Both the position numbers and the translations under genes were made by a program. Shown piece by piece: positions 1 to 5,902 of a DNA stretch of 6,101 nt (position 1 is its first letter; the number at the start of each line of letters is the position of its first letter). The notes beneath the pieces are model-generated. The model did not search any database. It was not told the DNA's origin and saw nothing but the letters and a program-made list of their open reading frames with translations. The DNA is from Planctomycetaceae bacterium UBA6894 (GTDB taxonomy: Bacteria; Planctomycetota; Planctomycetia; Gemmatales; Gemmataceae), in the NCBI GenBank assembly GCA_002451275.1, contig DKBS01000048.1:1-6101 (forward strand). The letters are read 5' to 3'.

Positions 1-809
1 GCGTGGTGCAAACCGGCAGCCAGCAACGCAGCGCCAAGGAATTCCGCACCGCCTGCGAACTGGTCCGCGGCGGCGCCATCGGCAAGGTGAAGAATGTCCT
101 GGTCGGGCTGCCCGGCGTGAACTTCAAGCCGCCGCCGGTGGCCGACAGCGCCCCGCCAGCCGAGCTCAACTACGATCTCTGGCTCGGGCCGGCCCCCCAG
201 CGCCCCTACAACGAGAAGCGCGTCCATTACCTCTTCCGCTTCTTCTGGGATTATTCCGGGGGCCAGCAGACCAACTTCGGCGCCCACCATCTCGACATCG
301 CCCAGTGGGGCCTCGACATGGATGCCAGCGGCCCCGCCTCCGCCGAGGCCAAGGCCCGCTTCAACAAGGACGGCTGGTACGAAGTCCCCGAATGGACCGA
401 GATCACCTACCGCTACGCCAATGGCGTCATCATGGTCTGCGGCCAGGCCCAACCCGGCGGCACCACCTTCCAGGGCGACAAGGGCGTCATCCATGTCAAC
501 CGCGGCAAGCTGGAGGTGAAGATCAACGGCGAGAAGGTCACCCCCGCCAACTACCCCAAGGTGGATGTGAAGCTCTACGCCAGCGACAACCACCACAAGA
601 ACTGGCTCGACTGCATCAAAAGTCGCGCAAAGCCGATTTGCGATGTCGAGATCGGCCACCGTTCCGCCACCGTCTGCCACCTGGGCAATATCGCGGTGCG
701 CACCGGACAGGCCATCGCCTGGGATCCCGCCACCGAGCAGATCATCAACAACCCCGACGCGGCCAAGATGGTGGAAAAAGCCTACCGGGCCCCCTGGAAA
801 CTGGGCTGA
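1..809 (+). CDS. Gfo/Idh/MocA family oxidoreductase, C-terminal part (5' end cut by window edge)
   Basis: This is the C-terminal part of an NAD(P)-dependent oxidoreductase of the Gfo/Idh/MocA family, which usually acts on sugars, polyols or their derivatives. The reading frame is open to the left edge, and the first full codons (GTG GTG at 3-8) read as the internal strand before the TGSQQRS motif. I therefore take neither GTG as the true start. The N-terminal Rossmann fold with its nucleotide-binding glycines and the EKP-type catalytic lysine lie outside the window, so about 150 residues are probably missing. Seen here, counting from base 3: YDLWLGPAP at 57-65, WDYSGG at 82-87, GAHHLDIAQWG at 93-103 carrying the family's HxxD-like active-site motif, and a C-terminal block from NHHKNWLDCI to VCHLGNIAVRTG (196-235). 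These match the family's planctomycete-type C-terminal domain. The TGA stop is at 807-809. No Tat or Sec signal can be judged because the start is absent. The family call is firm; the substrate is unknown. Confidence 0.93.
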   Translation, partial: VVQTGSQQRSAKEFRTACELVRGGAIGKVKNVLVGLPGVNFKPPPVADSAPPAELNYDLWLGPAPQRPYNEKRVHYLFRFFWDYSGGQQTNFGAHHLDIAQWGLDMDASGPASAEAKARFNKDGWYEVPEWTEITYRYANGVIMVCGQAQPGGTTFQGDKGVIHVNRGKLEVKINGEKVTPANYPKVDVKLYASDNHHKNWLDCIKSRAKPICDVEIGHRSATVCHLGNIAVRTGQAIAWDPATEQIINNPDAAKMVEKAYRAPWKLG

Positions 810-840
810 TCCCCAGCCTATCCACCGCACCCCACGACTG

Positions 841-868
841 AACCGCCGTTCCTTGACGGCGGTTTTTT
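841..868 (+). terminator. Rho-independent terminator after the oxidoreductase
   Basis: There is a perfect 9-bp stem, AACCGCCGT (841-849) pairing with ACGGCGGTT (856-864), with a 6-base loop TCCTTG. A run of six T (863-868) begins within the 3' arm. It lies 31 bases after the oxidoreductase stop codon. Stem, loop and T-tract are classic for intrinsic termination. It sits only 38 bases before the next start codon, so it may act as a partial terminator rather than a complete transcription boundary. Confidence 0.85.
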
Positions 869-894
869 CGTTTTAATGGAGGTCTCCCGCCAAC

Positions 895-898
895 GGAG
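895..898 (+). promoter_or_regulatory. Ribosome binding site for the PSD1-domain gene
   Basis: GGAG lies 8 bases before the ATG at 907. An in-frame TAA at 874-876, with no ATG, GTG or TTG codon in between, makes 907 the most upstream start possible. The next in-frame ATG (913) would be 14 bases from this site, which is less likely. Confidence 0.6.
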
Positions 899-906
899 CC
901 CTCCCC

Positions 907-3411
907 ATGCCCATGCTGCCCGCCTGGGTGTTTGCCAGTGCCATCCTCGGCGCTGCCGACACCCCGATCTCCTACACCCGTGACATCCGGCCCATCCTGT
1001 CGGAAAACTGTTTCTATTGCCACGGGCAGGATGCCAACCAGCGGAAAGCCGACATCCGCCTCGACACGCTGCAGGGCCAGAAAGATTCCGGCTCAATCAC
1101 TCCAGGCAAGCCCGCTGAAAGTTCCCTGATCGACCGCATCCACACCGGCGATGCCACCCGACTGATGCCGCCGCCCAAGTCGAACCGCAAACTGACAGCC
1201 GAGCAGAAAAAACTCCTCGAACGCTGGATCGCCGAAGGCGCCCGGTTCGAGGACCACTGGGCCTTTGTGCCGCCCGTCCGCCCCCCCGTGCCCGGGGTCA
1301 ACGGCATCACCCACCCGGTCGATCGCTTTCTCGCCCCGGCCCAAAATGCCAAAGGCATTCAGCCCAACCCTGAGGCCGACCGCCGCACCCTCATCCGACG
1401 CCTTTCCCTCGATCTCACCGGGCTGCCTCCCACCCCGGCCGAGGTGGAGTCCTTTGTCGGCAACACCGATCCCAAGGCCTACGACAAGCTGGTCGACCGC
1501 CTGATGGCCAGCCCACACTACGGCGAACGCCAAGCCCTGCCCTGGCTCGATGCCGCCCGCTATGCGGACAGCAACGGCTTCCAGCAGGATGGCGACACCT
1601 TCCAATGGGTCTGGCGCGACTGGGTGGTGAAGGCCCTCAACGACAACATGCCCTTCGATCGCTTCTCCACCGAGCAGCTTGCCGGCGACCTGCTGCCGGG
1701 TGCCACCCCCGAGCAAAAAGTGGCCAGCGCCTTCAACCGCAATCACCTGGTCAACGGCGAGGGTGGCGCCATCCCCGACGAGCAGCGTTTCGTCATCTAC
1801 TTCGACCGCATGGATGTCACCGCCACCAACTGGCTCGGCCTCACCCTGGCCTGCGCCCAGTGCCACGACCACAAATACGATCCGCTCACCATGCGCGATT
1901 ACTACAGCCTCATGGCCGGCTTCAACCAGCTTTCTGAATCCGGTCTGGCCGGTTTCCAGTCCTCCAAAACCCGCGTCTCACCCCCTTTCATCGAGTACCC
2001 CCTGCCCGGCCAGAAGGAAAAACTGTCCAGCCTCGAGAAGGAAGTGAACGACCTTTCCACCCAACTTGAAAAGCGCAAATCGGAATGGGAACAAAAAGTC
2101 TCCGCCGATGAAAAATTTCCCGACAAGGCCATCCGCGACCACATCCTCGCCCGCTCCCAGGACAAACCCCTGAAGGACTTCGTCAAGGACAAGCAAAAAG
2201 ACGAGGAGAAAAAACGCGCCGACCGCGAGAAGGCCATCCGCGACCACTTCGAGCAGAAGGTCGCCGCCGATCTGGCCGGCAAACTGAAAGCCGCCCGTGA
2301 CCGGGTCAATGCCTTCAGGAATGATGAGCTGCCCAAGGTCATGGTCATGGCCGATGACAAACCGCGCGACACATTCATCCTCAACCGCGGCGAGTACCTC
2401 AAGCCCGGCGACAAGGTCACCTTTGGCACCCCCGGCTTCCTCCCGCCCCTGCCCAAGGATGGCCCCAAAAACCGCCTTGGTTTCGCCCGCTGGCTCTTCG
2501 CACCCGAAAACCCCCTCACCGCCCGGGTCGCCGTCAACCGTCTGTGGCAAAACCTGTTCGGTGCCGGCCTCGTCCGGACCGCCGAGGATTTCGGCGTGCA
2601 GGGAGAGTTGCCCACCCACCCCGCCCTGCTCGATTGGCTGGCCGTCGAGTTCAGCGAAAACGGTTGGGACATGAAAAAAATCAACCGCCTGCTGGTGACC
2701 AGCGCTGCCTACAGGCGCTCCAGCAAGGTGACCCGGGAACAGTTGGCGGCGGATTCTGAAAACCGCCTGCTGACCCGTTTCCCACGGGTGCGCCTGCCCG
2801 CCATGATCCTGCGCGATCTGGCGCTCTCCACCAGCGGCCTGCTCGACCGGCGCATCGGCGGCAAGCCGGTCTACCCCTACCAGCCCGCCGGCATTTGGGA
2901 CACCCTTGCCATCACCAAGGAGCGCGATTTCACCTACCCCGCCAGCAGCGGGACCGATCTCTACCGCCGCAGCCTCTACACCTTCTGGCGCCGCACCGTC
3001 GGACCCGCCAACATGTTCGATGCCTCCAGCCGCCAGGCCTGCCGCGTGCGGGCCGGAAGCACCAACACCCCGCTGCATGCGCTCACCACGCTGAACGATG
3101 CCACCTGGAACGAGGCGGCCCGTGTGCTGGCCGCCAACCTGCTGCGCGAACTCCCCGATGACTCCGCCCGCCAGGACAGGCTGTTCGCCCTGGTGCTGGC
3201 CCGCAAGCCTGGCTCGAATGAAAAGAAAGCCCTGGCCAAAATGCTCCAAAACCAGTTCGACTTTTTTTCAAGCGATCCCGCTGCGGCGAAAAAAGCCACC
3301 AGCGTCGGCTCAGCCCCGCGGGATGAAAAGCTGGATGCCGCCCGCTGGGCCGCCTGGACCCAGGTCTGCCTGGCCGTCTACAACCTCGATGAAGCGCTGA
3401 CCCGGGAGTGA
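907..3411 (+). CDS. PSCyt1-PSCyt2(DUF1549)-PSD1(DUF1553) domain protein, exported, cytochrome c-like
   Basis: This is an 834-residue protein of the planctomycete-type cytochrome family, with domains in the usual order. A short hydrophobic N-terminus, roughly residues 3-16 before GAADTP, looks like a Sec signal peptide but has no basic residue before it. PSCyt1 spans about 23-112: TRDIRPILSENCFYCHG contains the haem-type motif C35-x-x-C38-H39, and RLMPPP supplies Met87 as a possible distal ligand. PSCyt2 spans about 136-345: RRLSLDLTGLPPTP at 164-177, WLDAARYADSNG, VNGEGGAIPDEQR, and a second motif CAQCHDHKYDP with C316, C319 and H320. A charged, probably coiled-coil linker covers about 366-470 and includes an exact 18-bp internal repeat. 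PSD1 spans about 520-785: NPLTARVAVNRLWQNLFG, then MFDASSRQACRVRAGSTNTPLHAL. The length is normal for the family. Haem binding is predicted from the motifs and the reaction is unknown. Position and the 4-base gap tie it to the DUF1501 gene downstream. The frame is intact throughout. Confidence 0.96.
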   Translation: MPMLPAWVFASAILGAADTPISYTRDIRPILSENCFYCHGQDANQRKADIRLDTLQGQKDSGSITPGKPAESSLIDRIHTGDATRLMPPPKSNRKLTAEQKKLLERWIAEGARFEDHWAFVPPVRPPVPGVNGITHPVDRFLAPAQNAKGIQPNPEADRRTLIRRLSLDLTGLPPTPAEVESFVGNTDPKAYDKLVDRLMASPHYGERQALPWLDAARYADSNGFQQDGDTFQWVWRDWVVKALNDNMPFDRFSTEQLAGDLLPGATPEQKVASAFNRNHLVNGEGGAIPDEQRFVIYFDRMDVTATNWLGLTLACAQCHDHKYDPLTMRDYYSLMAGFNQLSESGLAGFQSSKTRVSPPFIEYPLPGQKEKLSSLEKEVNDLSTQLEKRKSEWEQKVSADEKFPDKAIRDHILARSQDKPLKDFVKDKQKDEEKKRADREKAIRDHFEQKVAADLAGKLKAARDRVNAFRNDELPKVMVMADDKPRDTFILNRGEYLKPGDKVTFGTPGFLPPLPKDGPKNRLGFARWLFAPENPLTARVAVNRLWQNLFGAGLVRTAEDFGVQGELPTHPALLDWLAVEFSENGWDMKKINRLLVTSAAYRRSSKVTREQLAADSENRLLTRFPRVRLPAMILRDLALSTSGLLDRRIGGKPVYPYQPAGIWDTLAITKERDFTYPASSGTDLYRRSLYTFWRRTVGPANMFDASSRQACRVRAGSTNTPLHALTTLNDATWNEAARVLAANLLRELPDDSARQDRLFALVLARKPGSNEKKALAKMLQNQFDFFSSDPAAAKKATSVGSAPRDEKLDAARWAAWTQVCLAVYNLDEALTRE
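2125..2247 (+). repeat. In-frame 18-bp direct repeat inside the PSD1-domain gene
   Basis: The sequence AAGGCCATCCGCGACCAC occurs exactly at 2125-2142 and again at 2230-2247. The offset is 105 bases (35 codons), so both copies are read in the same frame and encode KAIRDH (residues 407-412 and 442-447). The flanks are similar in protein (D-KAIRDH-I and E-KAIRDH-F) but not identical in DNA. The copies lie in the Lys/Glu/Asp-rich linker between PSCyt2 and PSD1. A partial tandem duplication of about 35 residues that has since diverged would explain it; chance in a low-complexity helical segment is the alternative. Confidence 0.7.
3404..3408 (+). promoter_or_regulatory. Ribosome binding site for the DUF1501 gene, inside the end of the upstream gene
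   Basis: GGGAG lies 7 bases before the ATG at 3416 and overlaps the last codons of the PSD1-domain gene. This favours 3416 over the in-frame ATG at 3428 and implies translational coupling of the two genes. Confidence 0.65.
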
Positions 3412-3415
3412 TGCC

Positions 3416-4861
3416 ATGAGCAATCCCATGCGTGAACAGATCGACCGGATCACCCGCCGCGCCTTCTTCGGCAGGTCGGCCACCGGTCTGGGCACAGCGG
3501 CACTGGCCACCCTGCTGGCCCGTCAGGCATCGGCCGGCACCATCCCCGGCGTGGGCGGCTATCCGCATTTCGCGCCCAAAGCGAAGCGCGTGGTTTACCT
3601 ATGGCAGGGCGGCGCCCCCACCCATGTGGACCTGTTCGATCCCAAGCCTGTCATGGGCCAGATGGCCGGCAAGGAAATCCCCGAAAGCGTACGCGGCGCC
3701 ACCCGTCTGTCCACCATGACCGCCGGCTACAAGAAATACACGGTGGTCCCCGCCATCAAGCCGTTCAAAAAATACGGCAAGTCCGGACTCGAGATCACCA
3801 GCATGATGCCCCACATCGGCTCCATCGCCGATGACATCACGCTGGTCCGCTCCCTGAACACCGAGGCGGTCAACCACGCCCCCGGTGTCACCTTCTTCCT
3901 CACCGGCGCGCAGGTACCCGGCCGGCCCAGCCTGGGAGCCTGGCTCACCTACGGCCTGGGCTGCGAGACCGACAACCTCCCCGCTTTCGTGGTCATGACC
4001 AGTTCCGACAAGGGTAAGACCTGCGGCCAGCTCTTCTTCGACTACTACTGGGGCTCGGGCTTCCTGCCCACCCGCCACCAAGGTGTCCGCTTCCGCGGTG
4101 CCGGAGACCCCGTCCCTTACCTCACCAATCCCGAGGGCGTCAGCCGCTCCGCGCGCGGGAAACTGCTCGAGGGCATCGCCGAACTGAACCGCGCCCATTT
4201 GGCCGATTACGGCGACCCCGAGATCGACACCCGCATCAGCCAGTACGAGATGGCCTTCCGCATGCAGTCCAGCGTGCCAGACCTGCTCGATTTCTCAAGC
4301 GAACCCAAGAACATCCTCGATATGTACGGCCCCCAGGTGCACGAACCCGGCAGCTTCGCCCGCCACTGTCTAATCGCCCGCCGTTTGCTGGAGGGCGGCA
4401 CCCGCTATGTGCAACTGATGCACTCCGGCTGGGACCAACACTCCAACCTGTTCACCCAACTGGAAAAGCAGTGCGAGGACACCGACCAGCCTTCAGCCGC
4501 ACTGGTTAAGGACCTGAAGCAGCGCGGCATGCTCGATGACACGCTGGTGGTCTGGGGCGGCGAGTTCGGCCGCACCCCGTTCGGTCAGGGCCCCGAGGGT
4601 AAACTCAACGGCCGGGACCACTTCGGCCGGGCCTTTAGCCTGTGGATGGCCGGCGGCGGTGTGAAGGGCGGTCATGTCCATGGTGCCACGGATGATTTCG
4701 CCTGGAACATCACCCGCGACCCGGTCCATGTGCACGACCACCAGGCCACCATCCTGCACCTGTGCGGAATCGACCACGAGCGCATGACCTACCGCTACCA
4801 GGGCCGCCAGTTCCGCCTCACGGACATCCACGGAAAAGTTGTAAAGGACCTCTTGGCCTGA
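3416..4861 (+). CDS. DUF1501 domain protein with twin-arginine signal
   Basis: This is a 481-residue DUF1501 protein, the usual partner of PSD1-domain proteins in planctomycetes. DUF1501 proteins resemble the alkaline phosphatase/sulfatase superfamily, but their reaction has not been established. The N-terminus carries a Tat-type signal: TRRAFFG with Arg14-Arg15, a hydrophobic stretch ATGLGTAALATLL at about 22-34, and a likely cleavage site after ASA at 38-40. Family motifs follow in order: GGAPTHVDLFDPKP (65-78), MMPHIGSIADDITLVRS (130-146), NHAPG (153-157), GWDQHSN (338-344), DDTLVVWGGEFGRTP (374-388), GRDHFGRAFSLWMAGGGVKGG (399-419), and the C-terminal HATIL-type block ending in FRLTDIHGKVVKDLL. 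The length is typical and the frame is intact. The start follows the upstream stop by only four bases, so the pair is co-transcribed. One oddity is GRDHF where I expect GRDHH in close relatives. Export by Tat suggests that the protein folds, perhaps with a metal, before leaving the cytoplasm; that step is inference. Confidence 0.95.
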   Translation: MSNPMREQIDRITRRAFFGRSATGLGTAALATLLARQASAGTIPGVGGYPHFAPKAKRVVYLWQGGAPTHVDLFDPKPVMGQMAGKEIPESVRGATRLSTMTAGYKKYTVVPAIKPFKKYGKSGLEITSMMPHIGSIADDITLVRSLNTEAVNHAPGVTFFLTGAQVPGRPSLGAWLTYGLGCETDNLPAFVVMTSSDKGKTCGQLFFDYYWGSGFLPTRHQGVRFRGAGDPVPYLTNPEGVSRSARGKLLEGIAELNRAHLADYGDPEIDTRISQYEMAFRMQSSVPDLLDFSSEPKNILDMYGPQVHEPGSFARHCLIARRLLEGGTRYVQLMHSGWDQHSNLFTQLEKQCEDTDQPSAALVKDLKQRGMLDDTLVVWGGEFGRTPFGQGPEGKLNGRDHFGRAFSLWMAGGGVKGGHVHGATDDFAWNITRDPVHVHDHQATILHLCGIDHERMTYRYQGRQFRLTDIHGKVVKDLLA

Positions 4862-5026
4862 TTTCCAACCGGCTGGTTTATATTGCGAAGTCGCTTTTTA
4901 TTGGTGAAATAAGGGAGGCAATCACGCCGATGGCGGCATTGACAGCTTGCGAATTTGCCTCATCAGGGGAGAAACCCAAAAATGGATTCAAAAACCTGAT
5001 GTGCCAACTAGATGGGGCCTGACTGC
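4862..5026. other. Convergent intergenic gap between the DUF1501 gene and the lipoprotein gene
   Basis: This gap of 165 bases separates two genes that point at each other. I see no strong intrinsic terminator in either direction. It contains a 7-bp inverted repeat (CATCAGG at 4961-4967 and CCTGATG at 4995-5001) around a 27-base spacer, too open and without a following T-run to count as a terminator. It also contains a 30-codon ORF (4930-5022, +) behind AAGGGAGG at 4911-4918. GC content falls visibly from this point onwards. Confidence 0.6.
4930..5022 (+). CDS. Possible small ORF (30 codons) with strong Shine-Dalgarno, unrecognised
   Basis: An ATG at 4930 opens a 30-residue frame ending at TGA 5020-5022. 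It is preceded by AAGGGAGG (4911-4918), one of the best Shine-Dalgarno matches in the window, but with a rather long 11-base spacer. The predicted peptide begins MAALTACEF, has two cysteines and a short basic middle, and has no clear membrane segment. I recognise no family. The frame also stays open upstream into the DUF1501 gene's sequence, so chance is quite possible. It could also be the remnant of a longer gene. Treat it as a candidate only. Confidence 0.15.
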   Translation: MAALTACEFASSGEKPKNGFKNLMCQLDGA

Positions 5027-5902
5027 TTATGGTTTTCGCAATGTCTTGGCTGCCGATTCCATCAAGGGAAGGGACTCCGCCGCGAATTGCTGCTTGTCGA
5101 TCAATTTGATGTGCACATACACAGCGCCATCATGCGTGTGATACACAATGCCCGAAATAGGAAGCGGGTCAGAGCCTACCGTTTCCACACCCTTGAATGA
5201 AAGGCGCAAGAACTTGAAAGGCCCAATTGGGCCACTTTCGGACGGGGATTCCCCATAGCCCGCGAGAGACTTACGCAACGGGTCTTGGAGTTTGGCCATT
5301 CCATTGTCGAGAGTTCCGGTTTGTTCCTCCGGGGAAAGTTTCCCGACCATCACCCAAAATCGCGGGGCGCTTCCATCCGTTCGGCGAGGACCGGTCCAAT
5401 TGAACGACCGGGTCCCGCCTTGTGTCTTTTCCTCAAGGATCCAGCCAGCCGGTGGCTTGACTCGATAACCATTCACATCAAACTCGGCCGCAAGCTTGCT
5501 AGCCAAGGCAGGGTCCGACGACCAATTATCCACCGGCTTTGCTGAACCGGTTCCCGCGGGCTTATCCAGCCAAAGGCCATCGTAAAGCCGTGTCGGCTTA
5601 TTGGACCCCATCTTGGCGGTGCAATCGCTGTTGTAAAGCGAAATCACTATGTTTCGCTTGCGATCGGTTAATTCAACCATGTCGGCGGTGCGGTTCGTCT
5701 CGACAAAGGCATGCCCACCATCAGCAGCAACTTCCTTCCAGGTGCCATCGGCAAGTTTTTCGAAATGACCAGTTTCATGCTTCCAATACGCACGGGTATC
5801 GGTTGCTGGTAAGGCCACTGCCTTTGCCTGGTCGGCGTGAGGTTTTTCTTTGGTCCCGCACCCAACTAATCCGAGGACACAAACAAGGGAGAGGTAGCGC
5901 AT
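5027..5902 (-). CDS. Lipoprotein of unknown function, two-module
   Basis: This is a 291-residue predicted lipoprotein that I cannot assign to a named family. I start it at the ATG (5900-5902), giving MRYLSLVCVLGLVGC: one basic residue, a hydrophobic core and a lipobox LVGC with the lipid-modified cysteine at residue 15. GGGTG lies 5 bases upstream. A TTG four codons further up (5912-5914) would extend it to 295 residues, and an in-frame stop lies just beyond that. After a short polar linker there seem to be two modules. Residues about 39-115 are rich in aromatic and charged residues (FEKLADGTWKEV, then FVETNRTADMVELTDRKR and SLYNSD). Residues about 145-290 run from GYRVKPPAGW through FNWTGPRRTDGSAPRFWVMVG and FKFLRLSFKG to a C-terminal helix LMESAAKTLRK, a layout reminiscent of PsbP/Mog1-like folds; that is a guess from pattern only. 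The C-terminal lysine-proline precedes TAA at 5027-5029. GC is lower than in the other genes. No operon partner is visible. Confidence 0.85.
   Translation of the reverse strand: MRYLSLVCVLGLVGCGTKEKPHADQAKAVALPATDTRAYWKHETGHFEKLADGTWKEVAADGGHAFVETNRTADMVELTDRKRNIVISLYNSDCTAKMGSNKPTRLYDGLWLDKPAGTGSAKPVDNWSSDPALASKLAAEFDVNGYRVKPPAGWILEEKTQGGTRSFNWTGPRRTDGSAPRFWVMVGKLSPEEQTGTLDNGMAKLQDPLRKSLAGYGESPSESGPIGPFKFLRLSFKGVETVGSDPLPISGIVYHTHDGAVYVHIKLIDKQQFAAESLPLMESAAKTLRKP

Noticed and set aside
3..8. GTG GTG at the left edge as the start of the oxidoreductase gene
   Set aside because: The frame begins in the middle of the family fold (VVQTGSQQRS), the nucleotide-binding domain is absent, and no upstream sequence is visible. 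It is a window cut, not a start.
853..881. TTGACG in the terminator loop and 3' arm as a -35 box for the PSD1-domain gene
   Set aside because: No reasonable -10 hexamer lies 16-18 bases downstream (AATGGA or ATGGAG), and the site is part of the terminator stem.
1093..3249. Long open frames antisense to the PSD1-domain gene (1093-1872, 1902-2684 and 1978-3249 on the minus strand)
   Set aside because: They are shadows of a high-GC coding strand. Their proteins show compositional bias and no domain, while the plus-strand protein matches its family along its whole length.
3411..3418. TGATG overlap at the end of the PSD1-domain gene as a coupled start
   Set aside because: The ATG at 3411 reads ATG CCA TGA and stops at once, and it is out of frame with the DUF1501 gene. 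The ATG at 3416 has the properly spaced RBS.
3599..4198. 199-codon minus-strand frame antisense to the DUF1501 gene
   Set aside because: It is rich in Gly, Ala and Val with no family features, and lies opposite a well-supported gene.
4885..4899. GCG-AAGT-CGC followed by TTTTT as a terminator for the DUF1501 gene
   Set aside because: The stem is only 3 bp, or 4 bp with an impossible 2-base loop, so it is too weak to call despite the T-run.
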